Source: Chryseobacterium defluvii
Lineage (GTDB): Bacteria; Bacteroidota; Bacteroidia; Flavobacteriales; Weeksellaceae
Direction: 5' to 3'
Length of the DNA stretch: 64,000 nucleotides
Assembly (NCBI RefSeq): GCF_014204415.1
Contig: NZ_JACHLE010000001.1
Span: forward strand, 1,488,001 to 1,552,000
Positions 53,111-61,157 of the stretch are shown one piece after another. The position numbers and the translations under genes were made by a program. The notes under the pieces were generated by a model. It was not told where the DNA came from. It saw only the letters and a list, made by a program, of their open reading frames with translations, and searched no databases. Positions within the stretch are counted from its first letter, which is position 1. Every line of letters starts with the position of its first letter.

Positions 53111-53740
53111 TTAAAGATAATTTCCACCAACAAAGATCAGAAGATCCCCTTTCTCATATTCAATGGAAACTTCATCTTCAACGGCAAAGTTTCTTGTCCC
53201 CAGTCTTTCCGTAATACTCAGGTTTCCATTCGTCAAAGGCCAGTTAAGCCCGTTGGTTGTAATATTTTCAACAACCGGGAACGGATATAAGGAGATCATT
53301 TTGTCTTTTACTCCTTTTAAAGTAAAACTTTTCGGAACAAAATAGTATTCTGAAAATTCATCATAAAACCGGATATTTAATTGCTCTTTAAAGGAATAAG
53401 CAACGGTAAGGTTTCCTAAAAAATGGTCCTGCTCTCCTCCACTGCCTCCCAGAACATCCACATCATGATATCCTTTTTCCGAAATAATCTCCAATGCTTT
53501 GTGAAAATCCGTTTTGTCCTGATCAGGAGTATGGATAAATTTCTCTTCATAAATATTTTCATCCACCCCGGAATGGGAATCAAAATCCCCGGAAATGAAG
53601 TCTAATTTCTCCAAAGGAAAGCCAAGGTTTTTCAGATAATGAAAAGCCCCGTCCGTGCAGGCGATCAGCCTATAATTTCCAAGCCCGGGAAAAGATTTCG
53701 GGGCTTCTCCGTTGATGAAAAGTAATGCCCTATCTTTCAT
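53111..53740 (-). CDS. thiN: Thiamine pyrophosphokinase
   Basis: Converts thiamine to thiamine diphosphate with ATP. The 209-residue protein has CTDGAFHYLKNLG and DFISGDFDSHSG in the catalytic domain, DKTDFHKALE (the DxTD motif) and VLGGSGGEQDHFLGN, and a C-terminal thiamine-binding domain with SLYPFP and GLNWPL. Cytosolic. It starts 11 bases inside the end of the cobalamin adenosyltransferase gene, so the two are translationally coupled although they serve different vitamins. Confidence 0.92.
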   Translation of the reverse strand: MKDRALLFINGEAPKSFPGLGNYRLIACTDGAFHYLKNLGFPLEKLDFISGDFDSHSGVDENIYEEKFIHTPDQDKTDFHKALEIISEKGYHDVDVLGGSGGEQDHFLGNLTVAYSFKEQLNIRFYDEFSEYYFVPKSFTLKGVKDKMISLYPFPVVENITTNGLNWPLTNGNLSITERLGTRNFAVEDEVSIEYEKGDLLIFVGGNYL

Positions 53741-54299
53741 TCGGATTCCAGTATTCTTCCGATTCGCCGTTCAATTTCGAAACATATCTTGCCAGAACAA
53801 AAAGATAATCTGAAAGCCTGTTCAGATACTTGATGAGCTCGGGGCGTACTTCTTCCGATTCGTTCAGGAAAACCAGAGAACGTTCTGCTCTTCTGCAGAT
53901 GGTTCTTGCCGCATGCAGGAAAGTTGCTGATTTTCCACCTCCCGGAAGGATAAAATATTGAAGTGGCTCAAGCTTTTCGTCAAAAGCATCCATCCAATGC
54001 TCCAGTTCTTCGATCTCTGTTTCGGAAATCATCAGTGTAAGACGGGATTTTCCGTTGGCCAGCATTAACTTATCTACCGGTGTTGCGGCTTCCGAGCCTA
54101 CAGTAAACAGATCAAACTGTATTTTTTTCAGCTGCTGTAAAACCTCTGCATCATCGATATGGCTTTTGGCAATTCCTATGAATGAATTAAGCTCATCTAT
54201 ATTTCCATAGCTGTCAACTCTTGCACTGGCTTTAGAAACCCTTGTTCCGCCATATAAAGCCGTCTGTCCTTTATCTCCTGTTTTCGTGTAAATTTTCAT
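53730..54299 (-). CDS. Cob(I)alamin adenosyltransferase, PduO type
   Basis: Transfers the adenosyl group of ATP to Co(I) corrinoid to make adenosylcobalamin. The 189-residue PduO-type protein has the N-terminal ATP motif TKTGDKGQTALYGGTRVSK, GNIDELNSFIG, the helix ARTICRRAERSLV and the C-terminal YLNRLSDYLFVLAR. It complements the riboswitch-controlled B12 uptake genes at 3 kb: imported corrinoid would be adenosylated here. It overlaps thiN by 11 bases. Confidence 0.93.
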   Translation of the reverse strand: MKIYTKTGDKGQTALYGGTRVSKASARVDSYGNIDELNSFIGIAKSHIDDAEVLQQLKKIQFDLFTVGSEAATPVDKLMLANGKSRLTLMISETEIEELEHWMDAFDEKLEPLQYFILPGGGKSATFLHAARTICRRAERSLVFLNESEEVRPELIKYLNRLSDYLFVLARYVSKLNGESEEYWNPNER

Positions 54300-54438
54300 A
54301 GGACTAAATTACTTCATTTTGTACAATGTAAAAAGTAAAATGTATTCCTGATTTTTAATGGATCAAAATCAGACCCAGAACACCTCATAATTTATATTTT
54401 TACACAAAAATGACCGATCAAAACCGGCCACTTTCAAA

Positions 54439-55023
54439 TTATTTATCTACCTCAACATATTGCAGTACGGTCTGATCTTTCGGATTATAGATGATCGTAC
54501 TGCTATTCGGAAATCTTTTCAGTTTATAATATTCAATATTCTTATCATTTTTAATATCTTCCAAGATCCTGGCATCAATAGTGTTTTCCGGAAGAAACTT
54601 TTCGATAAAACCGATCTTATCGATAATACTTTGTCCGTTGATTTTGCGGGCCGTTTTATCCGAACGGTTTTCGTCTGTTGTGGTCTGTCCCTCTAAAAAA
54701 GGGATTAAGGCTGTTTTATCCGCTTTATATTTGAAGATATAATTTTCTGTACCGTTGGGAAATGTAAACTTTTTTCCTTTTGTTTCCTGACTCACGATCT
54801 TATCTGCGTTTGGAAATACCTGACTAAACGGAACATCTTTGGAATTGGTAATGGAATTAATGGATTCATTGACCGTTTTCTTTACGGTCTCTTCCACTGC
54901 TTCCTGAGCCTTTTGCTGAACCTTTTCTGTGGTTTTCTGAACGGTCTGGTCTATTTTTTCTTCAATTTTATTACATGCCGTCAGTAAAAAAGCTGTCATA
55001 GTAGGCAGGATATATTTTTTCAT
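54439..55023 (-). CDS. Hypothetical lipoprotein with coiled-coil segment
   Basis: From the ATG at 55023 it has 194 residues. Lipobox LLTAC (Cys16) is followed by a charged, heptad-like stretch (KIEEKIDQTVQKTTEKVQQK, continuing to about residue 55) that should form a coiled coil or amphipathic helix. The C-terminal 130 residues show a compact alpha/beta pattern (KFTFPNGTENYIFKYKADK) I do not recognise. An upstream start at 55044 adds 7 residues before the signal. Outer-membrane lipoprotein is likely; function unknown. Confidence 0.75.
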   Translation of the reverse strand: MKKYILPTMTAFLLTACNKIEEKIDQTVQKTTEKVQQKAQEAVEETVKKTVNESINSITNSKDVPFSQVFPNADKIVSQETKGKKFTFPNGTENYIFKYKADKTALIPFLEGQTTTDENRSDKTARKINGQSIIDKIGFIEKFLPENTIDARILEDIKNDKNIEYYKLKRFPNSSTIIYNPKDQTVLQYVEVDK

Positions 55024-55197
55024 GTCTGAGGAATTCCTGGTCAATTATTATAGATACATTTTCCTATTTAACGGAAAACTCTTCCTGATATTTTAAAGTA
55101 AAAATAAATATTTTTCTTTGTAAAAACCTACTGACAAACTGTTGTCATAATCTCCTATTACCTTTGTCTTAACATTAACAAATAAAAACAAAAAATT

Positions 55198-55689
55198 ATG
55201 ACAACTACAGCAACAGCCACCAAACAGTTCATGACTTCTGAACAATTACTAAATCACTGGCAGGGACACAGAAACCTGACCAGAAGGGTGATCGAAGCAT
55301 TTCCTGAAAAAGACCTGTTCGAGTTTTCGGTAGGAGGTATGAGGCCATTTGCAAAACTGGCAGTAGAACTCATCAGCATTGGAGGACCAGCTTTGAAAGG
55401 GATTGTGGAAAAAAATACGGAAGCCTACAATGAAGAAGGCTTTGCTCCGAAGACAAAAGAAGAACTCTTAAAGAAATGGGATGAGGAAACTGAAACCATC
55501 AATCATTATTTCAGCCAGATCTCCGAAGAACGTTTTCAGGAAACTTTCAACCTGTTCGGGCAGTACGAATTCCCGGTGTATGAAAATATCCTTTATTTTG
55601 TAGATAATGAAATTCATCACCGTGGACAAGGATATGTTTATCTGAGAGCTTTGGGAATTGAACCACCTTTTTTTTGGGAGAGATTCTAG
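55198..55689 (+). CDS. DinB-family protein
   Basis: A 163-residue four-helix-bundle protein of the DinB/YfiT superfamily. TSEQLLNHWQGHRNLTRRVIEAF starts helix 1, and the C-terminal NEIHHRGQGYVYLRALG carries the metal-ligand histidines (HH). His18 or a nearby helix-1 residue would complete the triad. Members are metal-dependent thiol transferases or of unknown role. Monocistronic. The 220 bases after it hold only imperfect inverted repeats (for example TAAGCAGAAAG at 55762-55772 against 55863-55873). Confidence 0.88.
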   Translation: MTTTATATKQFMTSEQLLNHWQGHRNLTRRVIEAFPEKDLFEFSVGGMRPFAKLAVELISIGGPALKGIVEKNTEAYNEEGFAPKTKEELLKKWDEETETINHYFSQISEERFQETFNLFGQYEFPVYENILYFVDNEIHHRGQGYVYLRALGIEPPFFWERF

Positions 55690-55888
55690 CCTCACTGATG
55701 CCTTTGTTAAGATTGAAAGCCCTGATCAGACTGAACATACAGAATCAATCGCTAAATAGCATAAGCAGAAAGATGGAATAGCAGAATTGCGGAAAACATT
55801 ATGTATATCCATAATTAAATTTGACAAATGTTTTCGCTTTTCTGCTTTTCTCCCCGATTATGCTTTCTGCTTAATGATATTCATTTCA

Positions 55889-55910
55889 AAACCCGGTGAT
55901 TACCGGGTTT
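55889..55910 (-). terminator. Terminator of the ABC exporter/WYL regulator operon
   Basis: AAACCCGGT/ACCGGGTTT nine-base stem with a GATT loop, immediately at the stop codon of the minus-strand regulator, with a T run on the minus strand. Confidence 0.8.
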
Positions 55911-56863
55911 CATGTATGTTTGGCAGATATTTTAATTAACAGATCATTGAGCTTTGTACGAAGGCTTTCAGGTTCCAATACCGTTGCATAATCTGCAAAA
56001 GTGATCAGCCAGCGGGGAAAACCTTCATCAATCCACTCTGTTTCAAAAGTGAGCTCAAACCCTTTATCAGTCTCAATTTCTTCAGTTAACCCATAATATT
56101 TTTTTGAGTTACTAAGATGTCCTATTATTTTTTTGTCAACCAGCAGCCTTACCTTCATACGGTTTCCTTCAGGGTTTCTTCTGTAATCATTAATCTGCCC
56201 ATATTCCTGTGAAAAAGGATTTTGGGTTTTAGAGATCTGCAGGATCCTGTCGACCCGGAATTGCCTGAAATCTTTCCTGAGTGTGCAAAAAGCCATAATA
56301 TACCAGTAATTGAATTCAAAGAAAACCCCCACCGCTTCAATTGTTCTTTGAGAAACTATGGAATCCACTGTTTTATATTCTATGCTCAGCTGGTTTTTTT
56401 CCGCGATACTTTCCAGGATCGTCGGAATTATATTTTTGACGGAATCTTCCGTCTTAGGCCGATAATTAAAAACCGCAATCTGTTTTTCAATATGCTGGAT
56501 CAGATTTCTGTCAGAATACTTCAAAACGGAACGCACCTTCTCCATCGCAGTCTGGTAGTGTGTTCCCAGACTCTGATGGGAAAATCTCTGCATCAGCTTT
56601 TCAGCTGTGATAAAGCTCAACACCTCTTCTTTGGTGAACATTACCGGGGGAAGTTTGTAGCCGTCCATCAGGGAATATCCACTTCCGGCCTCTCCTACAA
56701 TAGGAATTCCGGCATTTTCCAGTGTTTTTACATCGCGGTAAATGGTCCTGATACTCACATCGAATTTTTCTGCCAGATCCTGAGCCCTTACAATCGGTTT
56801 TGACTGCAGTTGTGTGAGAATAGCCGTTACCCTGTCGAGTTTCTTCAGATAATGATCGTTCAT
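55910..56863 (-). CDS. WYL-domain transcriptional regulator (YafY/DeoR-like)
   Basis: A 317-residue regulator with an N-terminal winged HTH (about 5-60: IVRAQDLAEKFDVSIRTIYRDVKTL) and a central WYL domain (about 140-220), followed by a WCX C-terminal extension. WYL domains bind ligands, often nucleic acid or nucleotides, and regulate stress and phage-response genes. Its start codon overlaps the ABC exporter stop by one base (TAATG), so the two are coupled; it may regulate the exporter. Confidence 0.92.
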   Translation of the reverse strand: MNDHYLKKLDRVTAILTQLQSKPIVRAQDLAEKFDVSIRTIYRDVKTLENAGIPIVGEAGSGYSLMDGYKLPPVMFTKEEVLSFITAEKLMQRFSHQSLGTHYQTAMEKVRSVLKYSDRNLIQHIEKQIAVFNYRPKTEDSVKNIIPTILESIAEKNQLSIEYKTVDSIVSQRTIEAVGVFFEFNYWYIMAFCTLRKDFRQFRVDRILQISKTQNPFSQEYGQINDYRRNPEGNRMKVRLLVDKKIIGHLSNSKKYYGLTEEIETDKGFELTFETEWIDEGFPRWLITFADYATVLEPESLRTKLNDLLIKISAKHT

Positions 56864-58671
56864 TAATCTTCTTTATACGTTTTAACCAATCGTTCTAAGT
56901 TAAGACTTCTTGCCGAGGCATCAAAAATCTCACGATAAGTACCGTTCATCTGAACCAGTTCATCATGAGTCCCGTTCTCAACTACCCTTCCCTTTTTCAT
57001 CACATAGATCCTGTCAGAGTCCAGAATCTGGGATAAGGAATGTGAAATAATAATGACGGTTCTGCCTTTTTTAATGGCATCCAGTGAATTTTTGATCTGT
57101 TCCGTAGCGATCGCATCCAGGCTTGCCGTAGGCTCATCCAGAAAAATAACCGGCGGGTTTTTCAGGAACAGCCTTGCAATGGCTATCCTCTGCTGCTGGC
57201 CGCCCGATAACTGGGTCGCATCATGCCGGTACTGATCCGGAAGATCCAGGATCTGATCATGCAGATAAGCTTTTTTAGCAGCTTCCTGAATTTCTTCAAA
57301 AGAAGCATTCATATTTCCGTAGCGGATATTGTCTTCAATACTTCCCTGAAAAATATGGTTTTTCTGAAGCACCAATCCCAGGTCATCCCGCAAGAAAGTA
57401 TTGTTATAATCATTCAGATTAACGTTATCCAGTAAAATCTCCCCGGAATCGGGCAGGTAAAATTTGCATAAAAGATTAATCACTGTAGATTTTCCGGCTC
57501 CGCTCAGCCCTACCAAAGCAGTGGTTTTCCCGTTTTCAATAGTCATGGAGACGTCATGCAGTGCCTGAGTCCCGTTAGGATAAGTGAAATTGACATTCTT
57601 TAATTCAAAATTCCCTTTGATCTCATCTTCTACAAAAGTACCGTTGGATTCTTTCTCATTATCAGCATTTAAAATATCAAAATATCCTTCCGCATAGATC
57701 ATGGCATCATTCATATCATCATAAATGCGATGCAGTTGGCGGATCGGAGCAGAAACGTTGTTGAAAAGCATAATATGAAGCATAATGGCTCCTATAGTCA
57801 TCTGCTTGTCAAGAACAAGGTAAACCGTCAAAAGAATGATTAAAACTACTCCAAACTGTTCGATAAAAGTTTTTAACCCGTCGTAGATAAAATTGGTTTT
57901 TCTTGTGAACATCTGGCTTTCCATCAGCTGCATCTGAAGATCGTACTGTTTTTTACCTTCAAATTTTTCACGGACAAAGCTTTTGATCACCATAATGGAA
58001 TTGATCAGGTTCAAAAGCCCCGAAGTTTTCTGCTCCCTCTGATTTCTCAGCTGCCGGCGCACTCCGCCCAGTTTTTTAGCCTGTAACGAACTGATATAAA
58101 AATAAATCGGAACAATGACCGTGGAAACCGCACCTACATATACATTCTGCATATACATGATCACAAGGGCAATGATGGCATTGGAAAAAAGAGGTAAAAT
58201 ATCAATGAAAAAATTCTGTACCAGCCGGGTGAGGCTTTCAATTCCCCTGTCGATCCTTATCTGGAGCTTTCCCGACTCGTGGTTTTCATCGTTGAAATAA
58301 GCAACTCTGTAGGTCAGGATCTTGTCAATTGCCGATTGTGCAAGAACAGAGCTTACATTGATCCTAATTTTTTCACCATAGAATTTCTGCCCGAAATTGA
58401 TGAAAATATTCAGCAGTTCTTTTCCGAGTAAAATAATGGAAATTACGACCAGGATATGGATGCCTTCTGACATTGGATCCGGAAGATGGGTCAGTTTCGT
58501 TACCTCATCCACCGTATATTTCAATACTACAGGGTTCACCTGTGCGGCAAGAGCGCCTAAAAAAGTAAGGAACAGGGTTCCATAGATCATTAAACGATAA
58601 GGCCTTATAAATGGAATAAGCTGTTTATAAATTCCAAATAAAGTAACTGTCCGGTTAAAAGGTTTTGCCAT
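56863..58671 (-). CDS. ABC exporter, fused permease-ATPase
   Basis: A 602-residue half-transporter: six-helix ABC transmembrane domain (about 20-325) and nucleotide-binding domain with Walker A GLSGAGKST (about 388-396), signature LSGGQQQR, Walker B VIFLDEPTA and the H-loop ISHS. It belongs to the MsbA/multidrug-like exporters and would work as a dimer in the inner membrane. Lipid or drug export is likely; the substrate is unknown. The WYL regulator overlaps its stop. Confidence 0.92.
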   Translation of the reverse strand: MAKPFNRTVTLFGIYKQLIPFIRPYRLMIYGTLFLTFLGALAAQVNPVVLKYTVDEVTKLTHLPDPMSEGIHILVVISIILLGKELLNIFINFGQKFYGEKIRINVSSVLAQSAIDKILTYRVAYFNDENHESGKLQIRIDRGIESLTRLVQNFFIDILPLFSNAIIALVIMYMQNVYVGAVSTVIVPIYFYISSLQAKKLGGVRRQLRNQREQKTSGLLNLINSIMVIKSFVREKFEGKKQYDLQMQLMESQMFTRKTNFIYDGLKTFIEQFGVVLIILLTVYLVLDKQMTIGAIMLHIMLFNNVSAPIRQLHRIYDDMNDAMIYAEGYFDILNADNEKESNGTFVEDEIKGNFELKNVNFTYPNGTQALHDVSMTIENGKTTALVGLSGAGKSTVINLLCKFYLPDSGEILLDNVNLNDYNNTFLRDDLGLVLQKNHIFQGSIEDNIRYGNMNASFEEIQEAAKKAYLHDQILDLPDQYRHDATQLSGGQQQRIAIARLFLKNPPVIFLDEPTASLDAIATEQIKNSLDAIKKGRTVIIISHSLSQILDSDRIYVMKKGRVVENGTHDELVQMNGTYREIFDASARSLNLERLVKTYKED

Positions 58672-58769
58672 GAAAATTATTTAACTAAAAAACGTACCGT
58701 TCTGAAACAAAAGGTACGCTTTATTCTATTTTTCAATCAATAAATTGATTCCGTCTTATAAAACAGAAG

Positions 58770-59831
58770 TTATCCTTCATAAAAATAGGTTGTGAGGTAG
58801 TGCAGTTCAGGCCTGCCTGCCACCTTAGATTCTGCCTCCGCCTGTTCTGCCGTATACTGTGAGGTAATTTCTTTCTTCTGGAATACAAATGCATTATTGG
58901 CATTCTTATCTACCACATCTGTAAAAATATGTTCAATTTCAGAATTTGCCAGCGAGGCAAAGCTGATATCTTCAAAACCATACATCAGCCTCAGATCATC
59001 GAACTGCTGAAAATTGTCATTGACAAAGTTCTGAAGCTGGGATTTTGAGTCAAAGTTCCCGGCCCAGATATTATAAGCATAACTTTTCTTTTTTGGCTTA
59101 TCCAGAATGCTCTGATACACGAAGTTTTCACCAAGATAAGCTTCTCTTACCTGCGGATCATTGGCCAGATCTTCCGGAAGGCCTTCTTTTAAGATCCTTC
59201 CTTCAAACATAATGTATGTTTTGTTAGTAATGGCCAGCGTTTGCTGAACGTTATGATCCGTAATTAAGATACCGATATTTTTATCTACAAGACTTCTTAC
59301 GATCTTCTGGATATCCTCAACGGCAATAGGGTCAACTCCGGCAAAGGGCTCATCCAAAAGGATAAAGTTTGGGCTGGTAGCAAGGCATCTTGCGATTTCC
59401 GTTCTACGTCTCTCTCCTCCCGAAAGAAGATCTCCTCTGTTTTTACGAACGTGCTGTAGGGAAAATTCTTCAATAAGCTCATCACACTTGATCTGCTGCT
59501 CACGTTTTGAGAGCCTGGTCAGCTGCAATACTCCCATAATATTTTCTTCCACAGAAAGTTTCCTGAAAATAGATGCTTCCTGAGCCAGATAACCGATACC
59601 CTTCTGCGCTCTCCTGTACATGGCATCAGTCGTAATTTCCTGTTTATCCAGGAAAATTTTTCCGGAAGTCGGCTTCACCAAACCCACGATCATATAAAAC
59701 GATGTGGTTTTCCCGGCTCCGTTAGGGCCAAGCAAACCTACAATTTCTCCCTGCTGAACTTCTACAGAAACGCCTTTTACCACTTTTTTAGGACCGTATT
59801 CCTTAATCAGGTTTTCTCCTCGTAAAATCAT
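58770..59831 (-). CDS. lptB: LptB-type LPS-export ATPase with an Imm22-like C-terminal extension
   Basis: Residues 1-238 are a complete LptB: Walker A GPNGAGKT (35-42), signature LLSGGERRR (135-143), Walker B FILLDEPF (156-163) and the typical end REAYLGENFVYQ. LptB drives lipopolysaccharide extraction with LptFG. The usual length is about 240 residues, but here about 113 more follow, with YNIWAGNFDSKSQLQNFV (253-270) and a compact alpha/beta pattern to about 320. This reminds me of the Imm22 immunity family (WxGxFxSxxxLxxF). The fusion junction has no stop or frameshift. The extension could regulate LptB or be a fused independent domain. Confidence 0.9.
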   Translation of the reverse strand: MILRGENLIKEYGPKKVVKGVSVEVQQGEIVGLLGPNGAGKTTSFYMIVGLVKPTSGKIFLDKQEITTDAMYRRAQKGIGYLAQEASIFRKLSVEENIMGVLQLTRLSKREQQIKCDELIEEFSLQHVRKNRGDLLSGGERRRTEIARCLATSPNFILLDEPFAGVDPIAVEDIQKIVRSLVDKNIGILITDHNVQQTLAITNKTYIMFEGRILKEGLPEDLANDPQVREAYLGENFVYQSILDKPKKKSYAYNIWAGNFDSKSQLQNFVNDNFQQFDDLRLMYGFEDISFASLANSEIEHIFTDVVDKNANNAFVFQKKEITSQYTAEQAEAESKVAGRPELHYLTTYFYEG

Positions 59832-59835
59832 GAAG

Positions 59836-59843
59836 CAAATATA
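59836..59843 (-). promoter_or_regulatory. -7 element of lptB
   Basis: The minus strand reads TATATTTG 4 bases before the lptB start codon, implying a leaderless or nearly leaderless message, or an unrelated match. A long AT-rich region lies upstream. Confidence 0.35.
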
Positions 59844-59964
59844 TCAAAAATATAAACTTTGTTTATCCCAAATATAAACTTGTTTATATTTTAAATTATA
59901 TGTAACTACTTATAATATTCAACGACTTATCTCAAAAGAAATCATTTAACCAATAAATATAAAC

Positions 59965-60258
59965 ATGGAAAATTACGGATACTCCAAAACAGAAAACAAT
60001 TTCAACCAGCAAACCAATGCTCCTTACCGTTCGGAGAAGAAAATCCCTGCAGCTTTATTGGGAATTCTTGTAGGATGTTTTGCTTTAAATAAATTTTACC
60101 TTGGCTATACCAAAGAAGGGATTATTCAGATCGTTCTTAATATCGTAACATTTGGTTTTGCCACGATCATCCCCTTTATTGAAGGAATTTTATACCTGTT
60201 CATGAGTGATAAGCAGTTTGATGATACTTATGTGTACGGTAAAAAAGGCTGGTTGTAA
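59965..60258 (+). CDS. TM2-domain membrane protein
   Basis: A 97-residue protein with an Asn/Gln-rich N-terminus (1-30) and the TM2 domain (about 31-90): KKIPAALLGILVGCFALNKFYLGYTKEGI, with the typical G-x-N-K-FYLG turn between two helices, and the DxxF-like SDKQFDD after helix 2. TM2 proteins are two-helix inner-membrane proteins of unclear role. The next gene follows 66 bases later. Confidence 0.9.
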   Translation: MENYGYSKTENNFNQQTNAPYRSEKKIPAALLGILVGCFALNKFYLGYTKEGIIQIVLNIVTFGFATIIPFIEGILYLFMSDKQFDDTYVYGKKGWL

Positions 60259-60324
60259 GATTTAACATCCAATTTCTGATTTATTTCCATACATTTATAA
60301 GACCAATCAACAATCAGATTTATT

Positions 60325-61053
60325 ATGGAAAGCAATAAAGAATTGACAGAGCTGCTGGCATTGGATCTTGGGATCAATATTGTTGACAGAAGGCCTTATG
60401 CAAAGGAGATTTTCAAATGGCAGGATATGGATCTGCTTCCTCATTCCTCTGCCGATACTTTACTTTGCGAAATCTTTGAATGGAACGGAAGGAACTGGAG
60501 AACAACCGGCAATAATCTTATCGGATATTTATTTTCCGGTGACGAACTAAATACAGTCAAAAATAAATTGATCACTAATCCCAAATACCCTGCTTTGGTT
60601 CCCGACTTTGAGTTTACCAAAGACAGCATGATAGAATACGGGCTTTCTCTTCCTTCTTTATTCAATATAGGAGTTACGGGAAATATAAAAAACGCCAAAG
60701 ATTTTTCGGTGAAAGTAAACGGGGTAACCAAATCCCGCATTACGAATATTGACTCTCCCGGAATTGAAATTTTAAAAAGTTATTCTTCTTTCACCCAAAA
60801 CAAATCCAAGACGTACCGCAAGAATATTAAATTTAATTATTTAAGTACTTCTTTATTCTATGCTGAAAGCGTGGAAATTTTTCTGGAAAAAGAATCCAGT
60901 GTTGGTATAGATGTAAGCTTTCAGACCACCAATGTAGAGGTGGATGCTAAGGCAGATACAGACACCAAAAAACATTTTATCTTAAAATATTCCGGTAATC
61001 AGGCTCCTTTTGCAGCCAAATTTACAAAAGGAAAAGATTTTAATATCATGTAA
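60325..61053 (+). CDS. Unrecognised 242-residue protein
   Basis: I do not recognise this family. No signal peptide or membrane helix is visible. The N-terminal 75 residues look mixed alpha/beta (LLALDLGINIVDRRPYAKEI, LIGYLFSGDELNTV). From about 95 to the end it is rich in beta-strand patterns with alternating polar and hydrophobic residues (YGLSLPSLFNIGVTGNIKNA, VGIDVSFQTTNVEVDAKADT), including a long Thr/Lys/Asn-rich segment. It may be a small beta-rich ligand-binding or membrane-active protein. It follows the TM2 gene on the same strand; a large inverted repeat ends the transcript. Confidence 0.7.
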   Translation: MESNKELTELLALDLGINIVDRRPYAKEIFKWQDMDLLPHSSADTLLCEIFEWNGRNWRTTGNNLIGYLFSGDELNTVKNKLITNPKYPALVPDFEFTKDSMIEYGLSLPSLFNIGVTGNIKNAKDFSVKVNGVTKSRITNIDSPGIEILKSYSSFTQNKSKTYRKNIKFNYLSTSLFYAESVEIFLEKESSVGIDVSFQTTNVEVDAKADTDTKKHFILKYSGNQAPFAAKFTKGKDFNIM

Positions 61054-61157
61054 GAAGTTATAAGTTATGAGTTGAGAGTTATAAGTTTGATGCTCATTAT
61101 TTAAAGAAAAGCAGGTTTTAATGACTCATAATTCATAACTTATAACTCTCAACTCTT
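61054..61157. repeat. GAGTTATAAGTT repeats forming an inverted pair
   Basis: 61069-61087 (GAGTTGAGAGTTATAAGTT) is exactly complementary to 61137-61155. Flanking positions extend the pairing imperfectly. It separates the convergent unknown gene and hemB and may act as a bidirectional terminator. It shares its unit with 14755-14779 and 49303-49336. Confidence 0.75.

Noticed and set aside
56222..56803. 193-codon frame opposite the WYL regulator
   Set aside because: Shadow of a well-supported gene; composition is unlike a real protein.
60325..61053. Gasdermin-like or pore-forming toxin reading of the unknown protein
   Set aside because: The strand-rich pattern invited it, but there is no N-terminal lipidation cysteine, no adjacent protease and no recognisable motif.
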